The notes under the pieces are model-generated. The model worked only from the letters and a program-made list of their open reading frames with translations, was not told the DNA's origin and made no database searches. From an uncultured Blastocatellia bacterium (GTDB lineage Bacteria > Acidobacteriota > Blastocatellia > Chloracidobacteriales > Chloracidobacteriaceae), in contig CALGZC010000044.1 in NCBI GenBank assembly GCA_937934745.1, forward strand, positions 1 to 55,725: a DNA stretch of 55,725 nucleotides, read 5' to 3'. Position 1 is the first letter of the stretch, and every line of letters begins with the position of its first letter. Shown one piece after another: positions 17,796 through 29,517 of the stretch. The translations under genes and the position numbers were made by a program.

Positions 17796-19451
17796 ATGTC
17801 TATGCTGTTGAATCGCTATTTCGTCAGATTGGCTTTCCTGCTTGTCGTGGTTTCTGCCGCGTTGGGTGGGATGACGATGCACTGCGGCCTGACTGGTTGG
17901 GCAAACCGCAGCCGACCACCGGAGCAGTTGCCCGGCATCACCCTGGAGGAAACCATACGCGACGCCCAGGATGTGATTACGGCGCACTATGCAGCCACGA
18001 CGTCCCCCGAGGCACTGACGAAGGCAGCCATCCAGGGCATGCTGCACATCCTCGATCCGCACTCGAACTTCTTTGACAACAAAGAGTTCCAGGAGATGCG
18101 CACGGAACAACACAGTCGTTTTTACGGCATTGGCGTCTCGATTGCGCGCCGTCATGATCGCGTGTACATCCTGGCCACGATTCCCAACACACCAGCCGAC
18201 CGGGCCGGGCTGCGTGCCGGTGACGCTATTCTCAAGGTCAACGGTGAATCTGCTACCGAGTGGACGTCCCGCCAGGTTCTTGAAAAGGTACGCGGCGAAC
18301 GTGGTGAGCCGGTTTCAATCACGGTTGAGCGCTTGGGCGTCCCAAAGCCGCTCACTTTCTCTATTGTGCGGGATGCCGTCCCGCTCCCTTCGATCCGGAC
18401 CGCGTTTATGGTCCAACCCGGCGTCGGTTACATTGCGCTGTCCGGTGGGTTTAACACAACGACGGAAGATGAAATGCGCCGCGCACTGAATGAACTGACG
18501 GCCCAGGGCATGCAGTCCTTGGTCTTGGATCTGCGCGGCAATCCCGGTGGGTTACTCCCGCAGGCGGTCAGCGTCGCCGACATGTTTCTACGTCGCGATC
18601 AAAAAATCGTTGCCGTCCGGGGTCGCAGAGCCTATGGCGGCGAAGAGGCGCGGGAATACCGCGCCAAAAATACTGCTCCATTTGAGAAGCCAGTCGTTGT
18701 CCTCATTGACCAGCATTCGGCGTCGGCATCGGAAATTGTCGCCGGTGCCCTACAAGATCACGACCGCGCCTTGATTGTCGGTGAACCGAGCTTTGGCAAA
18801 GGTCTCGTACAGCGCGTGTTTGAACTCCCTTTTGGGGCCGGCCTGACGCTGACAACAGCCAAGTACTACACGCCCAGTGGGCGCTGCATTCAGCGATCCT
18901 ATGCCGGCGGCTTGTTATACGCCTACTACAAACACCAAACCACAGAATCGGCGCCGTCAGGCGAGGCGGCGTCAACCGATACGGGACGAACGGTCTATGG
19001 CGGCGGGGGTATCACGCCAGACATTCTTGTCAAACCGGAGACGTTCACGACCCTGCAAAGGAAACTCTCCGATGCCGCGTTTGCATTCAGCCGTCACTTG
19101 GCAGCGGGTCTCGTTCCCGGACTGGTCAACTACCGGATCGAACGCACCGAACACCAACGCCAGTTGCGCGACGGTGACTTCCCGATCACGGATAAAGTGC
19201 TCGCCGCCTTTCGCGAGTTTCTCAAACACGACGCCCAGTTTGCCGCGCTCGAAAGCGCCGTCACGCCCAACGTGGAATTTATCAAGCGCCAAATTCGGCA
19301 ACATCTGGCAACGGCTGCTTACGGTGCAGAAGCCGGTTTTCGTGTCCAATTGGCGGCCGACCCGCAACTTCAGCGGGCCATTGCGGCCGTTCCTCAAGCC
19401 GTGGAGTTGGCGCAGCGTGCCTGGTTGAGTGATCGGTGGCGCAACAAATGA
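17796..19451 (+). CDS. S41 family C-terminal processing protease
   Basis: Tail-specific/CtpA-type serine protease (551 residues). An N-terminal hydrophobic signal or anchor is followed by a PDZ domain (YGIGVSIARRHDRVYI, ADRAGLRAGDAILKVNG) and the S41 catalytic core. The Ser-Lys dyad is visible as HSASASEIVAGAL and SFGKGLVQ. The C-terminal ~130 residues extend beyond the minimal core. The frame opens with TTG at 17793 followed directly by ATG at 17796; the ATG is used here. It acts in the periplasm on protein C termini; targets are unknown. Confidence 0.88.
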   Translation: MSMLLNRYFVRLAFLLVVVSAALGGMTMHCGLTGWANRSRPPEQLPGITLEETIRDAQDVITAHYAATTSPEALTKAAIQGMLHILDPHSNFFDNKEFQEMRTEQHSRFYGIGVSIARRHDRVYILATIPNTPADRAGLRAGDAILKVNGESATEWTSRQVLEKVRGERGEPVSITVERLGVPKPLTFSIVRDAVPLPSIRTAFMVQPGVGYIALSGGFNTTTEDEMRRALNELTAQGMQSLVLDLRGNPGGLLPQAVSVADMFLRRDQKIVAVRGRRAYGGEEAREYRAKNTAPFEKPVVVLIDQHSASASEIVAGALQDHDRALIVGEPSFGKGLVQRVFELPFGAGLTLTTAKYYTPSGRCIQRSYAGGLLYAYYKHQTTESAPSGEAASTDTGRTVYGGGGITPDILVKPETFTTLQRKLSDAAFAFSRHLAAGLVPGLVNYRIERTEHQRQLRDGDFPITDKVLAAFREFLKHDAQFAALESAVTPNVEFIKRQIRQHLATAAYGAEAGFRVQLAADPQLQRAIAAVPQAVELAQRAWLSDRWRNK

Positions 19452-19514
19452 CCGCCGTCAACCCCTGACTCGCTACACCGGCAGCGTATCATCTTGAAAG
19501 GAGTCATCCCGCCC

Positions 19515-20684
19515 ATGTCCCAAATGGATTTTTTGAATTTTGACAGTTTGCTGACCCCCGAAGAAATACAGATTCGAGAGGTCACCCGGCAGTTTGTGCG
19601 CGAGCGTGTGTTGCCGATCATTGAAGACTGTTATGAGCGCGGCGTTTATCCGACTGAACTCATCAAGCCGATGGGTGAACTCGGCTTCTATGGCTGCACC
19701 TTGCCGGAAGCCTACGGCTGCGCCGGACTGAACAACATTGCCTACGGTCTCATTACTCAGGAGCTAGAGCGGGGCGACTCCGGTGTGCGAAGTTTTGCTT
19801 CAGTCCAAAGCTCGTTGGTGATGTATCCGATCTTCACCTACGGCTCGGAAGAGCAAAAGCGCAAGTGGCTGCCGGCATTGGCAAAGGGTGAGAAAGTCGG
19901 CTGCTTCGGTCTGACCGAGCCGGACTACGGCTCCAACCCCGGCGACATGGTGACGCGGGCCGAGCGAACCAAGTACGGCTGGAAGCTCAACGGCGCCAAG
20001 ATGTGGATTACAAATGGCTCCATCGCTGACGTGGCGGTGGTGTGGGCTAAGACCGGAACAGATGCCCGCAGCATTCGTGGCTTTTTAGTTGAGAAAGGTA
20101 CGCCCGGCTTTAGCGCCCCGGAAATCAAAAGAAAACACTCCTTACGCGCATCAATTACATCAGAACTTATCTTCCAAGACTGTGAAATCCCGGAAGAAAA
20201 CATCCTGCCAAATGTTGAAGGGCTGCGTGGGCCGCTCTCCTGTCTCAATCAAGCGCGCTACGGCATTGCCTGGGGCGCGGTTGGTTCGGCCTGGGCAACT
20301 TACACAACGGCGTTGGAGTATTCGCTGTCGCGAATTCAGTTCGGTAAGCCGATTGCGGCGTTTCAACTCACACAGCGCAAGCTGGCCGACATGATCACAG
20401 AAATCTCAAAGGCACAGCTTTTGGCCTATCACGTCGGTAAACTCAAGGACGCAGGCAAGGTCACGCCGGCACAGATTTCCATGGCCAAGCGCAACAACGT
20501 CGCGATGGCGCTGGAAGTTGCGCGCGAAGCACGGACAATTCTGGGTGCGAACGGCATCAGCGCCGAATACCCCGTCATGCGGCACATGAACAATCTAGAA
20601 TCGGTGCTGACCTATGAAGGGACGCACGACATCCACACGCTCATTATCGGTGCGGAAGTCACCGGCATCCAGGCTTTCAAATAG
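19515..20684 (+). CDS. gcdH: Glutaryl-CoA dehydrogenase
   Basis: Acyl-CoA dehydrogenase family flavoprotein (389 residues) that fits glutaryl-CoA dehydrogenase, the enzyme producing crotonyl-CoA in lysine/tryptophan and benzoyl-CoA breakdown. Diagnostic points: the SFASVQSSLVMYPI segment containing the glutarate-binding Arg region, GLTEPDYGSNP, KMWITNGSIADV, and the catalytic Glu in TYEGTHDIHTLIIG. The start is the ATG at 19515, preceded by AAAGGAG; an upstream TTG overlaps that site and is unlikely. It stands as a single gene between ctpA and uvrB. Confidence 0.88.
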   Translation: MSQMDFLNFDSLLTPEEIQIREVTRQFVRERVLPIIEDCYERGVYPTELIKPMGELGFYGCTLPEAYGCAGLNNIAYGLITQELERGDSGVRSFASVQSSLVMYPIFTYGSEEQKRKWLPALAKGEKVGCFGLTEPDYGSNPGDMVTRAERTKYGWKLNGAKMWITNGSIADVAVVWAKTGTDARSIRGFLVEKGTPGFSAPEIKRKHSLRASITSELIFQDCEIPEENILPNVEGLRGPLSCLNQARYGIAWGAVGSAWATYTTALEYSLSRIQFGKPIAAFQLTQRKLADMITEISKAQLLAYHVGKLKDAGKVTPAQISMAKRNNVAMALEVAREARTILGANGISAEYPVMRHMNNLESVLTYEGTHDIHTLIIGAEVTGIQAFK

Positions 20685-20736
20685 CCGGTCTCAGGTCCCC
20701 CATAGCCGGCTGACGACACACACAACGGGTCGCCTC

Positions 20737-20775
20737 GCGCCAGGGGGAGTCCCCGGCGCTGCTCTGCCCTGGCGC
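20737..20775 (+). repeat. Nested inverted repeat just upstream of uvrB
   Basis: GCGCCAGGG (20737-20745) pairs with CCCTGGCGC (20767-20775), and an inner hairpin GGGGA-G-TCCCC lies within. It ends 16 bases before the uvrB start, where no ribosome-binding site is evident, so it could be the gcdH terminator or influence uvrB translation. Confidence 0.45.
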
Positions 20776-20791
20776 CAACCTTCTCCCGCCT

Positions 20792-22777
20792 ATGCCGTTT
20801 GAACTTGTTGCGCCCTATGCACCCTGTGGCGACCAACCGGCAGCCATTGAAAAGTTGGTCGAGAACTTTCAAAACGGCGCCAAATACCAAATCCTGTTGG
20901 GCATCACCGGGTCGGGTAAAACCTTCACCGTCGCGAATGTCATTGCGCGCCTTCAGCGTCCGGCGCTGGTGATGGCGCACAACAAAACGCTCGCGGCACA
21001 GTTGTACCAGGAGTTCAAGGGCTTTTTTCCGCACAACGCCGTCGAGTATTTCGTCAGTTACTACGACTACTACCAACCGGAAGCCTACGTACCTTCAACC
21101 GACACCTACATTGAGAAAGAAGCCACGATTAACGATGAAATTGACCGGCTGCGGCTATCGGCGACGCGGGCGGCGTTTGAGCGTCGCGATTTCATCATCG
21201 TCACGTCGGTGTCCTGCATTTACGGCATCGGCGACCCCGATGCCTATTTCGGCATGATTTGCTTTGTTGAGCCGGGCCAGACCATTCGCCGCAACAAGCT
21301 CATCGAGCGATTGGTTGAATTGCAGTACGACCGCGACGATGCAGATTTTGCACGCGGTACGTTTCGCGTGCGGGGTGATACGGTGGAAGTTCACCCGAGT
21401 TACGCCGAACAAGCACTGCGGATTTCGTTCTGGGGTGATGAGATTGACGCGCTGGAGTTGTTCGACCCGTTGCTCGGTGAAACCCTTGAGCGGATCACGC
21501 ACAAGTACCCGATCTACCCCAAATCGCACTACGTAACACCGAGGGCCGTTGTCCAGCGGGCGGTGCAATCCATCCAGGAGGAGCTTGAGGCTTGGGAGCC
21601 GGTGTTACTTGCCCAGGGCAAGACTGTTGAGGCACAGCGTTTGCGCCAGCGGACAACCTACGATTTGGAAATGATGCGTGAGCTGGGGTTTTGCCGGGGG
21701 ATTGAAAACTACTCACGGCACTTGACGGGGCGGCCGCCGGGCGCGCCGCCGCCGACCCTGTTTGACTACCTGCCGGACGACACACTGATTGTCGTGGACG
21801 AAAGCCACCAAACCATACCGCAGGTGCGCGGCATGTACGCCGGAGACCGCTCGCGCAAGCAGACACTGGTGGATTTTGGTTTTCGCCTGCCGAGCGCCCT
21901 GGACAACCGTCCGTTGAACTTCACCGAGTGGGAACAGCGGGTTGGGCAAGTGTTGTTCGTCTCGGCTACGCCAGGGCCGTACGAGTTAGCGTGTACCGGC
22001 GGTGAGGTCATTGAACAGATTATTCGGCCAACGGGTTTGCTCGACCCGGCCATTAGCGTTCGTCCGGTACGCGGGCAGATTGACGATCTCCTCGGTGAGA
22101 TTCGGCAATGCAAGGCCCGTGGTGAGCGGGCGTTGGTGCTCACCTTGACCAAGAAAATGGCCGAGGACCTCACGGATTATTACGCCGAAGTCGGCGTCAA
22201 CGTACGCTACCTGCACGCCGACATTGAAACCCTTGACCGCATCAAAATTATCCGTGACCTACGGCGGGGCGATTTCGATGTTCTGGTCGGCGTCAACCTG
22301 TTGCGCGAGGGGATGGACCTACCCGAAGTGTCCCTGGTGGCGATTCTTGATGCCGACAAAGAGGGTTTTTTGCGCAGTGAAGCGTCCCTGATCCAGATCA
22401 TCGGACGCGCCGCACGGCATGTGAACGGAAAAGCCATTCTGTATGCCGACCGCGTGACGGATTCGATGCGGAAAGCAATTGATGTGACGACGTATCGCCG
22501 GCAGGTGCAACAGGCATACAACGCCACCCATGGCGTGACACCACGCAGCATTGTCAAGCCGGTCGAAGCTACGCTCGTGACCGCGCATGAGGCAGCATAC
22601 TTCAAGACGACGCTTGACCTAGAACAACTCGAGGCCTACAGCGCGGAACATTTGGAGACCACCATTGCCCACCTGGAAGCGGAAATGCGTGCCGCTGCCA
22701 AGGCGCTCGAGTTTGAAAAGGCAGCCGCCCTGCGCGACAAGATCAAATACCTCAAATCACGCCAACTCCTCGTCTGA
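20792..22777 (+). CDS. uvrB: Excinuclease ABC subunit B
   Basis: UvrB of nucleotide excision repair, full length (661 residues). Walker A GITGSGKT, the beta-hairpin region [12 protein letters not shown], the helicase DESH box, the C-terminal helicase motifs ([44 protein letters not shown]) and a UVR domain at the end are all present. The ATG at 20792 gives the usual N terminus [18 protein letters not shown]. No SOS-type operator was seen upstream. Confidence 0.97.
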   Translation: MPFELVAPYAPCGDQPAAIEKLVENFQNGAKYQILLGITGSGKTFTVANVIARLQRPALVMAHNKTLAAQLYQEFKGFFPHNAVEYFVSYYDYYQPEAYVPSTDTYIEKEATINDEIDRLRLSATRAAFERRDFIIVTSVSCIYGIGDPDAYFGMICFVEPGQTIRRNKLIERLVELQYDRDDADFARGTFRVRGDTVEVHPSYAEQALRISFWGDEIDALELFDPLLGETLERITHKYPIYPKSHYVTPRAVVQRAVQSIQEELEAWEPVLLAQGKTVEAQRLRQRTTYDLEMMRELGFCRGIENYSRHLTGRPPGAPPPTLFDYLPDDTLIVVDESHQTIPQVRGMYAGDRSRKQTLVDFGFRLPSALDNRPLNFTEWEQRVGQVLFVSATPGPYELACTGGEVIEQIIRPTGLLDPAISVRPVRGQIDDLLGEIRQCKARGERALVLTLTKKMAEDLTDYYAEVGVNVRYLHADIETLDRIKIIRDLRRGDFDVLVGVNLLREGMDLPEVSLVAILDADKEGFLRSEASLIQIIGRAARHVNGKAILYADRVTDSMRKAIDVTTYRRQVQQAYNATHGVTPRSIVKPVEATLVTAHEAAYFKTTLDLEQLEAYSAEHLETTIAHLEAEMRAAAKALEFEKAAALRDKIKYLKSRQLLV

Positions 22778-22817
22778 TGGACGGCTTCCGTTTCTGAGTC
22801 GGCGTCGTGCTTCCACC

Positions 22818-23447
22818 ATGCAGACCGCGCTCTGGCTTATCCGCCACGGTAGAACGGACAATCCCGAACAACGCTGTTACGGATGGCGCGATGTGGCGCT
22901 GCATTCCGAAGGCCATGAACAAATGCGGCAGTGTGCCGCCAAGTTACGGCAGATCGCACCGGCTGCGCTGGCGACGAGCGACTTGAGTCGCACCATTGAA
23001 AGTGCCCGGTATTTCGAGGATCTCTGGTCGCTGAAGGGGCAGCCGTATGCGGCGTTGCGCGAGATTCACTTTGGCGCGCTCGAAGGTCTCACCTTCAGGG
23101 AAGTCGAGGCGCGCTACCCGACAACAGCACGGGAGTGGGTGGCTTCCCCGGCGACGGTGCGTTTCCCACAGGGAGAATGCTTTGCCGACGTATGCGCGCG
23201 CGTCACAGACTGGGTGACCCATTGGCTACATCGCTGGATGGGAAAGACGACCGTCCTGATCATCCACAGCGGCACCATCCGGGCGCTGTTGCAGTGGATG
23301 ACCGGCTGTGACCCACACGCGACACTGATGGTCCGAATTGCGTACGGTGACGCTCTGCTTTGTACCCGGGAAACAACCGGCGCACCCTGGCGGATTGAGC
23401 ACGTACCGTATGGTCAGACGGCCGGGATGTATCTTTCGCTCCCGTAG
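22818..23447 (+). CDS. Histidine phosphatase family protein (CobC/GpmB-like)
   Basis: A 209-residue phosphatase/mutase-fold protein. The catalytic phospho-His motif LIRHGRTDN is at residues 7-15, with ATSDLSRTIESA, EIHFGALEGLTF and the second His in VLIIHSGTIRALL. Length and pattern resemble alpha-ribazole phosphatase CobC as well as general GpmB-like phosphatases. cobU elsewhere in the window makes CobC attractive but not proven. The start is the ATG at 22818, 40 bases after uvrB; a longer frame reaching into uvrB was discarded. Confidence 0.85.
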   Translation: MQTALWLIRHGRTDNPEQRCYGWRDVALHSEGHEQMRQCAAKLRQIAPAALATSDLSRTIESARYFEDLWSLKGQPYAALREIHFGALEGLTFREVEARYPTTAREWVASPATVRFPQGECFADVCARVTDWVTHWLHRWMGKTTVLIIHSGTIRALLQWMTGCDPHATLMVRIAYGDALLCTRETTGAPWRIEHVPYGQTAGMYLSLP

Positions 23448-23450
23448 TCG

Positions 23451-23468
23451 CCGGGCAAAACGGCCCGG
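23451..23468 (+). terminator. Hairpin after the histidine phosphatase gene
   Basis: Perfect 6-base stem CCGGGC/GCCCGG with a 6-base loop (AAAACG), starting three bases after the stop codon. No U-tract follows, so terminator function is tentative. Further on, GTCAGGTC (23483-23490) and GACCTGAC (23558-23565) form a longer-range inverted repeat. The remaining ~250 bases up to rplS hold no gene. Confidence 0.4.
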
Positions 23469-23726
23469 GATGGGTGACTCCGGTCAGGTCAAGAGTGATG
23501 TCACGGGCAATACCTTCCCTGGCGTGTGGACTGCAGGTCACCGGCCGGCGCCCCGGGGACCTGACACGACCTTCCCCGGAGCGAACGGCCGGGCATTCTA
23601 CCTGCTGGCGTCGAAAACTACGCCTACCGGTAGCGCTCCGCAGAGCGAGGCCAGTCTCCGGCCGGATGGAGGACATTATTCCGTCACTGCGGGTCACTTC
23701 AGGCGTGGTTTTTGCTCGCGGACAGC

Positions 23727-24179
23727 CTACCCTTCAGTCGGTGAAGACGTGGTCTGGGGTGTCGTACTATCTGCAACCGGTTCGGCGGGCGGCTGTTCCA
23801 CCGCAGCCTTTTCAGATGCCATGCCCTTGGTCCGTGTATCCAATTCCCGGATCCGCGCCGCTTTACCACGTAGCTTGCGCAGGTAGTACAACTTAGCCCG
23901 TCGGACGCGGCCGCGGCGCACGACTTCAATCTTGTCAATACTCGGTGAGTGGAGCGGAAAAATGCGTTCAACCCCAATCCCAAAGCTCACCTTGCGCACC
24001 GTGAAGGTTTCGCGGACGCCGCCGTGCTTCCGAGCAATCACCACACCTTCAAAAACCTGAATTCGTTCTTTCTCACCTTCCTTGATTTTGACGTGAACAC
24101 GCACGGTATCGCCGGGGCCGAAGACCGGATGGTTACGCAAGTAGGCTTGCTCTATAGCTTGCAGTTCGGGCTTGATCAT
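23727..24179 (-). CDS. rplS: 50S ribosomal protein L19
   Basis: Ribosomal protein L19 (150 residues). The family core is intact: [75 protein letters not shown]-terminal extension of ~35 residues after RGKAARI is Glu/Pro/Thr-rich and outside the normal family length (about 115). The ATG at 24179 matches the usual N terminus; 15 upstream codons in frame were discarded. Last gene of the ffh-rpsP-khpA-rimM-trmD-rplS operon. Confidence 0.96.
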   Translation of the reverse strand: MIKPELQAIEQAYLRNHPVFGPGDTVRVHVKIKEGEKERIQVFEGVVIARKHGGVRETFTVRKVSFGIGVERIFPLHSPSIDKIEVVRRGRVRRAKLYYLRKLRGKAARIRELDTRTKGMASEKAAVEQPPAEPVADSTTPQTTSSPTEG

Positions 24180-24207
24180 GGTCACGGATATCCTCTCACA
24201 CGCAATG

Positions 24208-24981
24208 TCATGGTGATGTTGCACAGGGGACGGCTCCGGTCGCCGGCGCTGCGCTGCCCAGGAGTTCGGTCAGTAAGCGGCGGTCGGTTTCATCGAGCCG
24301 CGTCGGGTTTGCCAAAAGGTCGGGACGGTGACGGAGCGTTTTCTGCAGGGCGGCCCGCCGCCGCCACAATGCGACTTCTGCGTGATGACCGGTGAGTAGT
24401 TCAGCCGGCACAGACCATCCACGGTAGGTTGCCGGACGCGTGTATACCGGATAATCCAGTCGTCCTGTTTGAAACGATTCGTGTTGCGCCGAAGTTGGGC
24501 TACCCAGCACCTCCGGCACCAGTCGGATGACGGCATCCATGACAACCATCGCTGCCGGCTCGCCGCCACTGAGGATGTAGTCCCCAATTGACAGTTCCTC
24601 GGTTGCTACATGTTCGGCAATGCGTTCATCCACGCCCTCGTACCGTCCGCAAATTAGGACTACCTGCGGATGGCGACTCAGCCGTTGTGCCACCGCTTGG
24701 TTAAAGCACCGCCCCTGCGGTGACAACAGGACAACCGCCGGATTTGACCGGCCGTGTGTCAATGCCTCGACGGCGCGACAGATTGGCTCGGGTTTGAGCA
24801 CCATGCCGTCCTCTCCGCCATACGGCCGATCATCCACAACTTGATGGCGGTCATACGTCCAATCACGCAGGTTGTGAATCCCAATTTCGACCTGGTGCCG
24901 CTCAAGCGCACGGCGCACAATGCCGTGGGTCAGAAAGCCGTCGAAAAATGCCGGGAAAATTGTCAGTACATCAAACCGCAT
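24208..24981 (-). CDS. trmD: tRNA (guanine-37-N1) methyltransferase
   Basis: SPOUT-class methyltransferase TrmD (257 residues) that makes m1G37 in tRNAs. Seen: the N terminus [45 protein letters not shown], and the trefoil-knot segment [21 protein letters not shown]. The ATG at 24981 matches the family start; the in-frame upstream extension overlaps rimM space and was rejected. Lies between rimM and rplS in the standard order. Confidence 0.97.
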   Translation of the reverse strand: MRFDVLTIFPAFFDGFLTHGIVRRALERHQVEIGIHNLRDWTYDRHQVVDDRPYGGEDGMVLKPEPICRAVEALTHGRSNPAVVLLSPQGRCFNQAVAQRLSRHPQVVLICGRYEGVDERIAEHVATEELSIGDYILSGGEPAAMVVMDAVIRLVPEVLGSPTSAQHESFQTGRLDYPVYTRPATYRGWSVPAELLTGHHAEVALWRRRAALQKTLRHRPDLLANPTRLDETDRRLLTELLGSAAPATGAVPCATSP

Positions 24982-25040
24982 GGCCTGCTTGCCCCTGGGG
25001 GCCGGTTCCCCCGCACGTTCACCCGTGGGCGTATGTTCCC

Positions 25041-25595
25041 TCAAGCATCCAGTAACCCCTCCGGAGGCGCAATCCGAATGCGTTTGGCGGTCACATCAAC
25101 TTCCGTACAAATTGCCCGGACGAACGGAATGAGGTACTCTCGCCGCCCATTGGCACCCACTTGTTCGACAACAAGCACCCCGCCGCCATCCGGTGTGACA
25201 TTGACCACGCTCCCGACCGATTCGCCCTCCACCAACTCAACCCGGCAACCGATGAGTTCATCGTAGAAGAACTCATCCGGCGGCGGCGTCACACGCGCCG
25301 ACAGCGGTACGCACACCCGATATCCCACCAACGACTCAACTTCATTGATGTGGTTGAGGCCGACGAATTTCAGGATTAAGTTCGCTTTGTGAAACCACGC
25401 CGTCTCAATAACCGCGGCCCGCACCGCACCGTGCGGCGCACGCAGCCAGACCGACACGCCGGGTGCAAAGCGTTCCGGGTAGTCACTCAGGGATGTCGCC
25501 ACCACCTCTCCACGCAAGCCGCGCGGCCGCCGAATTCTGGCAATCGTGACCCAGGCTTCGTCGGGTGGTGGTAACTCAGGCTGCGGTGTACTCAT
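25041..25595 (-). CDS. rimM: Ribosome maturation factor RimM
   Basis: 16S rRNA processing protein RimM (184 residues), which assists 30S head assembly through S19. The N-terminal RimM domain shows IARIRRPRGLRGEVVATSLSD, and the C-terminal PRC-barrel-like domain has DEFFYDELIGCRV and YLIPFVRAICTEVD. The start (ATG, 25595) overlaps the khpA stop by four bases (ATGA), indicating translational coupling. Confidence 0.95.
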   Translation of the reverse strand: MSTPQPELPPPDEAWVTIARIRRPRGLRGEVVATSLSDYPERFAPGVSVWLRAPHGAVRAAVIETAWFHKANLILKFVGLNHINEVESLVGYRVCVPLSARVTPPPDEFFYDELIGCRVELVEGESVGSVVNVTPDGGGVLVVEQVGANGRREYLIPFVRAICTEVDVTAKRIRIAPPEGLLDA

Positions 25596-25831
25596 TCCCG
25601 AACCTCCAGCCATATCCGCCGCGCCGGCGCACTCGCGGCAGCAGACAGGAGACTGCGTATGGCTGTGATCGTTCGGCCCTGGCGACCGATGATCTTCCCA
25701 ACGTCGCGGGGCGCGACCGTCAGCTTGATTTCCAGCGTCTGTCCAGATAGGGCCGATGTTGCCGACACGGCGTCTGGGTTATCCACCAACGCCCGCGCGA
25801 CATGCTCCACCAAACGCACAAGGTCCGCCAT
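25592..25831 (-). CDS. khpA: KH-domain RNA-binding protein KhpA
   Basis: Small (79 residues) single KH-domain protein of the KhpA/YlqC family. The GxxG loop appears in DVGKIIGRQGRTITAIRSLL. It binds RNA and in other bacteria works with KhpB in cell-division and translation control. Its place between rpsP and rimM is the conserved arrangement. Confidence 0.95.
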   Translation of the reverse strand: MADLVRLVEHVARALVDNPDAVSATSALSGQTLEIKLTVAPRDVGKIIGRQGRTITAIRSLLSAAASAPARRIWLEVRE

Positions 25832-25899
25832 ACTGCCGCCTCACTGCGTGACACGCTGCGTTCACTGCCCTACCGGGCAGGAACCGTGGTATTCCGGTG

Positions 25900-26178
25900 C
25901 TATGTCTTCGACACTGCCGCCTCCGGGTTGGCGGCGGCTGCCGCGCGGCGCGCGCGGGCAATTAGTGCGCGGACGGTATCGGACGGCTGCGCGCCACACT
26001 TGAGCCAGTAATCCACCCGATCCAACTTGATGACCAACTCTTCCGGATCGGTGAGTGGATTTCGATAGCCCAGGATTTCAATGAAGCGGCCATCCCGCTT
26101 AGCACGTTTTTCGGCGACGACAATGCGGTAAAACGGCCGCCGATGCGTACCACGGCGCGTCAAACGAATGGACAACAC
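25900..26178 (-). CDS. rpsP: 30S ribosomal protein S16
   Basis: Ribosomal protein S16 (92 residues): SIRLTRRGTHRRPFYRIVVAEKR, DGRFIEILGYRNPLT and the DRVDYWLKCGAQPSDTV segment. The start is a GTG at 26178, nine bases after a GGAGG ribosome-binding site, giving the usual short N terminus; the in-frame extension further upstream lacks family similarity. The C-terminal Ala-rich tail is short. Confidence 0.96.
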   Translation of the reverse strand: MLSIRLTRRGTHRRPFYRIVVAEKRAKRDGRFIEILGYRNPLTDPEELVIKLDRVDYWLKCGAQPSDTVRALIARARRAAAAANPEAAVSKT

Positions 26179-26268
26179 TGTGTTTTTCCTCCACAACCAT
26201 CTGAAACAATCTGAACACTGCCGAACTTGCCGCGCCCGGCACACAGGCCCCGCCTACCGGGCAACAGT

Positions 26269-27768
26269 TCACTTCCGCTTTTTCTTCTTTTTCGGAGGTG
26301 TGTGTTGTTTGCTGCGTTTGCCACCGCCCAATCCCCCGCCCGGGAGGAAACCACTGCGCGGTGCAGACGGTCGCAAAGCGCCTAAACCACCACCCAACCC
26401 ACCTCCGAAAGGACCTCCGCCAAACAACCCACCCAGTCCGCCAAACAGCCCGCCGCGCGTCATCTCCTGCATCATCCGGCGCATGACGGCAAATTCATTG
26501 AGCAACTCCTCAACTTTATGCAGGCTGGTGCCGCTGCCCTTAGCCACCCGGCGCCGGCGTGATTTACTGGAGGCCAGTAGCGTATGATCTTCGCGCTCCT
26601 GCTTGGTCATTGAGTTGATGATGGCCTCAGTTTCCTTGAGTTTCTGCTGCATCATCTGGGTCTGCTGGGGTGTCAGGCGCAGGTTGAGGCCGCCGAGCAG
26701 ACCGTCGGGGAGCATGCCGAGCAACTTATCGAGTGAACCGAGTTTGCCTACCTGGCGCAGTTGCGCGCGGTAGTCCTCCAGCGTAAAGCGGTTTTCCAGC
26801 ATGCGCTGTTGTAAGCGCAGGGCCTCGGCTTCGTCCACCTGCTGCTGAACTTGTTCGATCAGCGACAGCACGTCGCCCATGCCCAGAATCCGCCGGGCAA
26901 TCCGATCTGGATAAAACGGCTCGAGTGCATCGTACTTTTCGCCGACACCGACAAACTTGACCGGACAACCGATCACACTCCGGATCGAGAGTGCAGCTCC
27001 GCCGCGCGTATCGCCGTCCATCTTCGACAGCACCACACCGGTCAATCCGACCCGTTCGTGGAACTCGGTGGCACTCCGTACGGCGTCCTGACCGATCATG
27101 GCGTCGGCGACAAACAGGGTTTCCACAGGGTTGAGTTCGGCTTTGAGCTGTGCCAGCTCGGTCATAAGCTCGTCGTCAATGTGCAGCCGTCCTGCCGTAT
27201 CCACCAGCAGCGTATCGAAGCCGCGCAGTTGGGCGTCACGGTAAGCGGCGCGCGCCAGGGCGAGCGGGTCGTTTGTCGTCGCGTCCTCATACACCGGGAC
27301 GCCGACCGCCTGGCCGATCACGGACAACTGATCGCGCGCAGCCGGCCGGTAAACGTCCACCGAAACCAACAGGGGATGACGTTTGCGCTGCTGAGCGAGG
27401 AAACGAGCGATCTTGCCGGTCGAGGTCGTTTTACCCGAACCCTGCAAACCGACCATCAGGATGACGTTGGGAGTCTGTGAGTTGAAGGTAATGTCTGCGG
27501 CTTCCCCGCCCAGCAATGCCACCATTTCATCAAAGACAATCTTGAGGACCTGCTGTTCCGGTGACAGTGCCAGCCAGACTTCCTGCCCGAGGGCCTTTTC
27601 CCGCACCCGCTCGACAAACTGCTTGACGACGCCGTAGTTGACATCGGCTTCCAGTAGCGCAACGCGGATGTCGCTCATAGCGGCATTGATATGCGCTTCC
27701 GTCAGTTTGCTCTCGCCGCGTAGCGTTTTGAGAGTTTTTTTCAGTTTTTCCGAAAGTGCCTCAAACAT
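26269..27768 (-). CDS. ffh: Signal recognition particle GTPase Ffh
   Basis: SRP54/Ffh (499 residues), which binds signal sequences and SRP RNA and targets proteins to FtsY. The N domain starts MFEALSEKLKKTLKTLRGE; the G domain has GLQGSGKTTSTGKIA, DVYRPAARDQL, DTAGRLHIDDELM and SKMDGDTRGGAAL; the M domain has Met-rich helices. Unusually, the C terminus is extended by ~60 residues: alternating GGLFGG-type glycine-rich repeats and then a lysine cluster ending KKKKKRK. The ATG at 27768 gives the normal N terminus. First gene of the rpsP-rplS operon. Confidence 0.96.
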   Translation of the reverse strand: MFEALSEKLKKTLKTLRGESKLTEAHINAAMSDIRVALLEADVNYGVVKQFVERVREKALGQEVWLALSPEQQVLKIVFDEMVALLGGEAADITFNSQTPNVILMVGLQGSGKTTSTGKIARFLAQQRKRHPLLVSVDVYRPAARDQLSVIGQAVGVPVYEDATTNDPLALARAAYRDAQLRGFDTLLVDTAGRLHIDDELMTELAQLKAELNPVETLFVADAMIGQDAVRSATEFHERVGLTGVVLSKMDGDTRGGAALSIRSVIGCPVKFVGVGEKYDALEPFYPDRIARRILGMGDVLSLIEQVQQQVDEAEALRLQQRMLENRFTLEDYRAQLRQVGKLGSLDKLLGMLPDGLLGGLNLRLTPQQTQMMQQKLKETEAIINSMTKQEREDHTLLASSKSRRRRVAKGSGTSLHKVEELLNEFAVMRRMMQEMTRGGLFGGLGGLFGGGPFGGGLGGGLGALRPSAPRSGFLPGGGLGGGKRSKQHTPPKKKKKRK

Positions 27769-28000
27769 TGGCAACATCCCTTCCGGCCGAGCTGTCTGCC
27801 GGACCCAATGGTGGCGGGCCGGGCTTGCACGAAGGAAAGCAGCAAGGATAGCTCCGGTGGTAGGGAGCGTCAAGCGCAGCCGAGTCCGCTAGGCAACGGC
27901 TGCTTTCAATGCGTGCGTCGCTGCCGGGCTTGCTTGTCCCCAACCGGGATAAACTCCTAGGATGGCGGCAGGCTTTGGCCGCGCTGCCGTGCGCGTTTGA

Positions 28001-29509
<1,509 letters not shown>

Positions 29510-29517
29510 GGGACAAC

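Noticed and set aside
27825-27860. SRP RNA-like stretch (GAAGGAAAGCAGCAAGG) near ffh
   Set aside because: It resembles the 4.5S RNA tetraloop core, but the flanking stem does not pair and the GGAA tetraloop closing pairs are missing.
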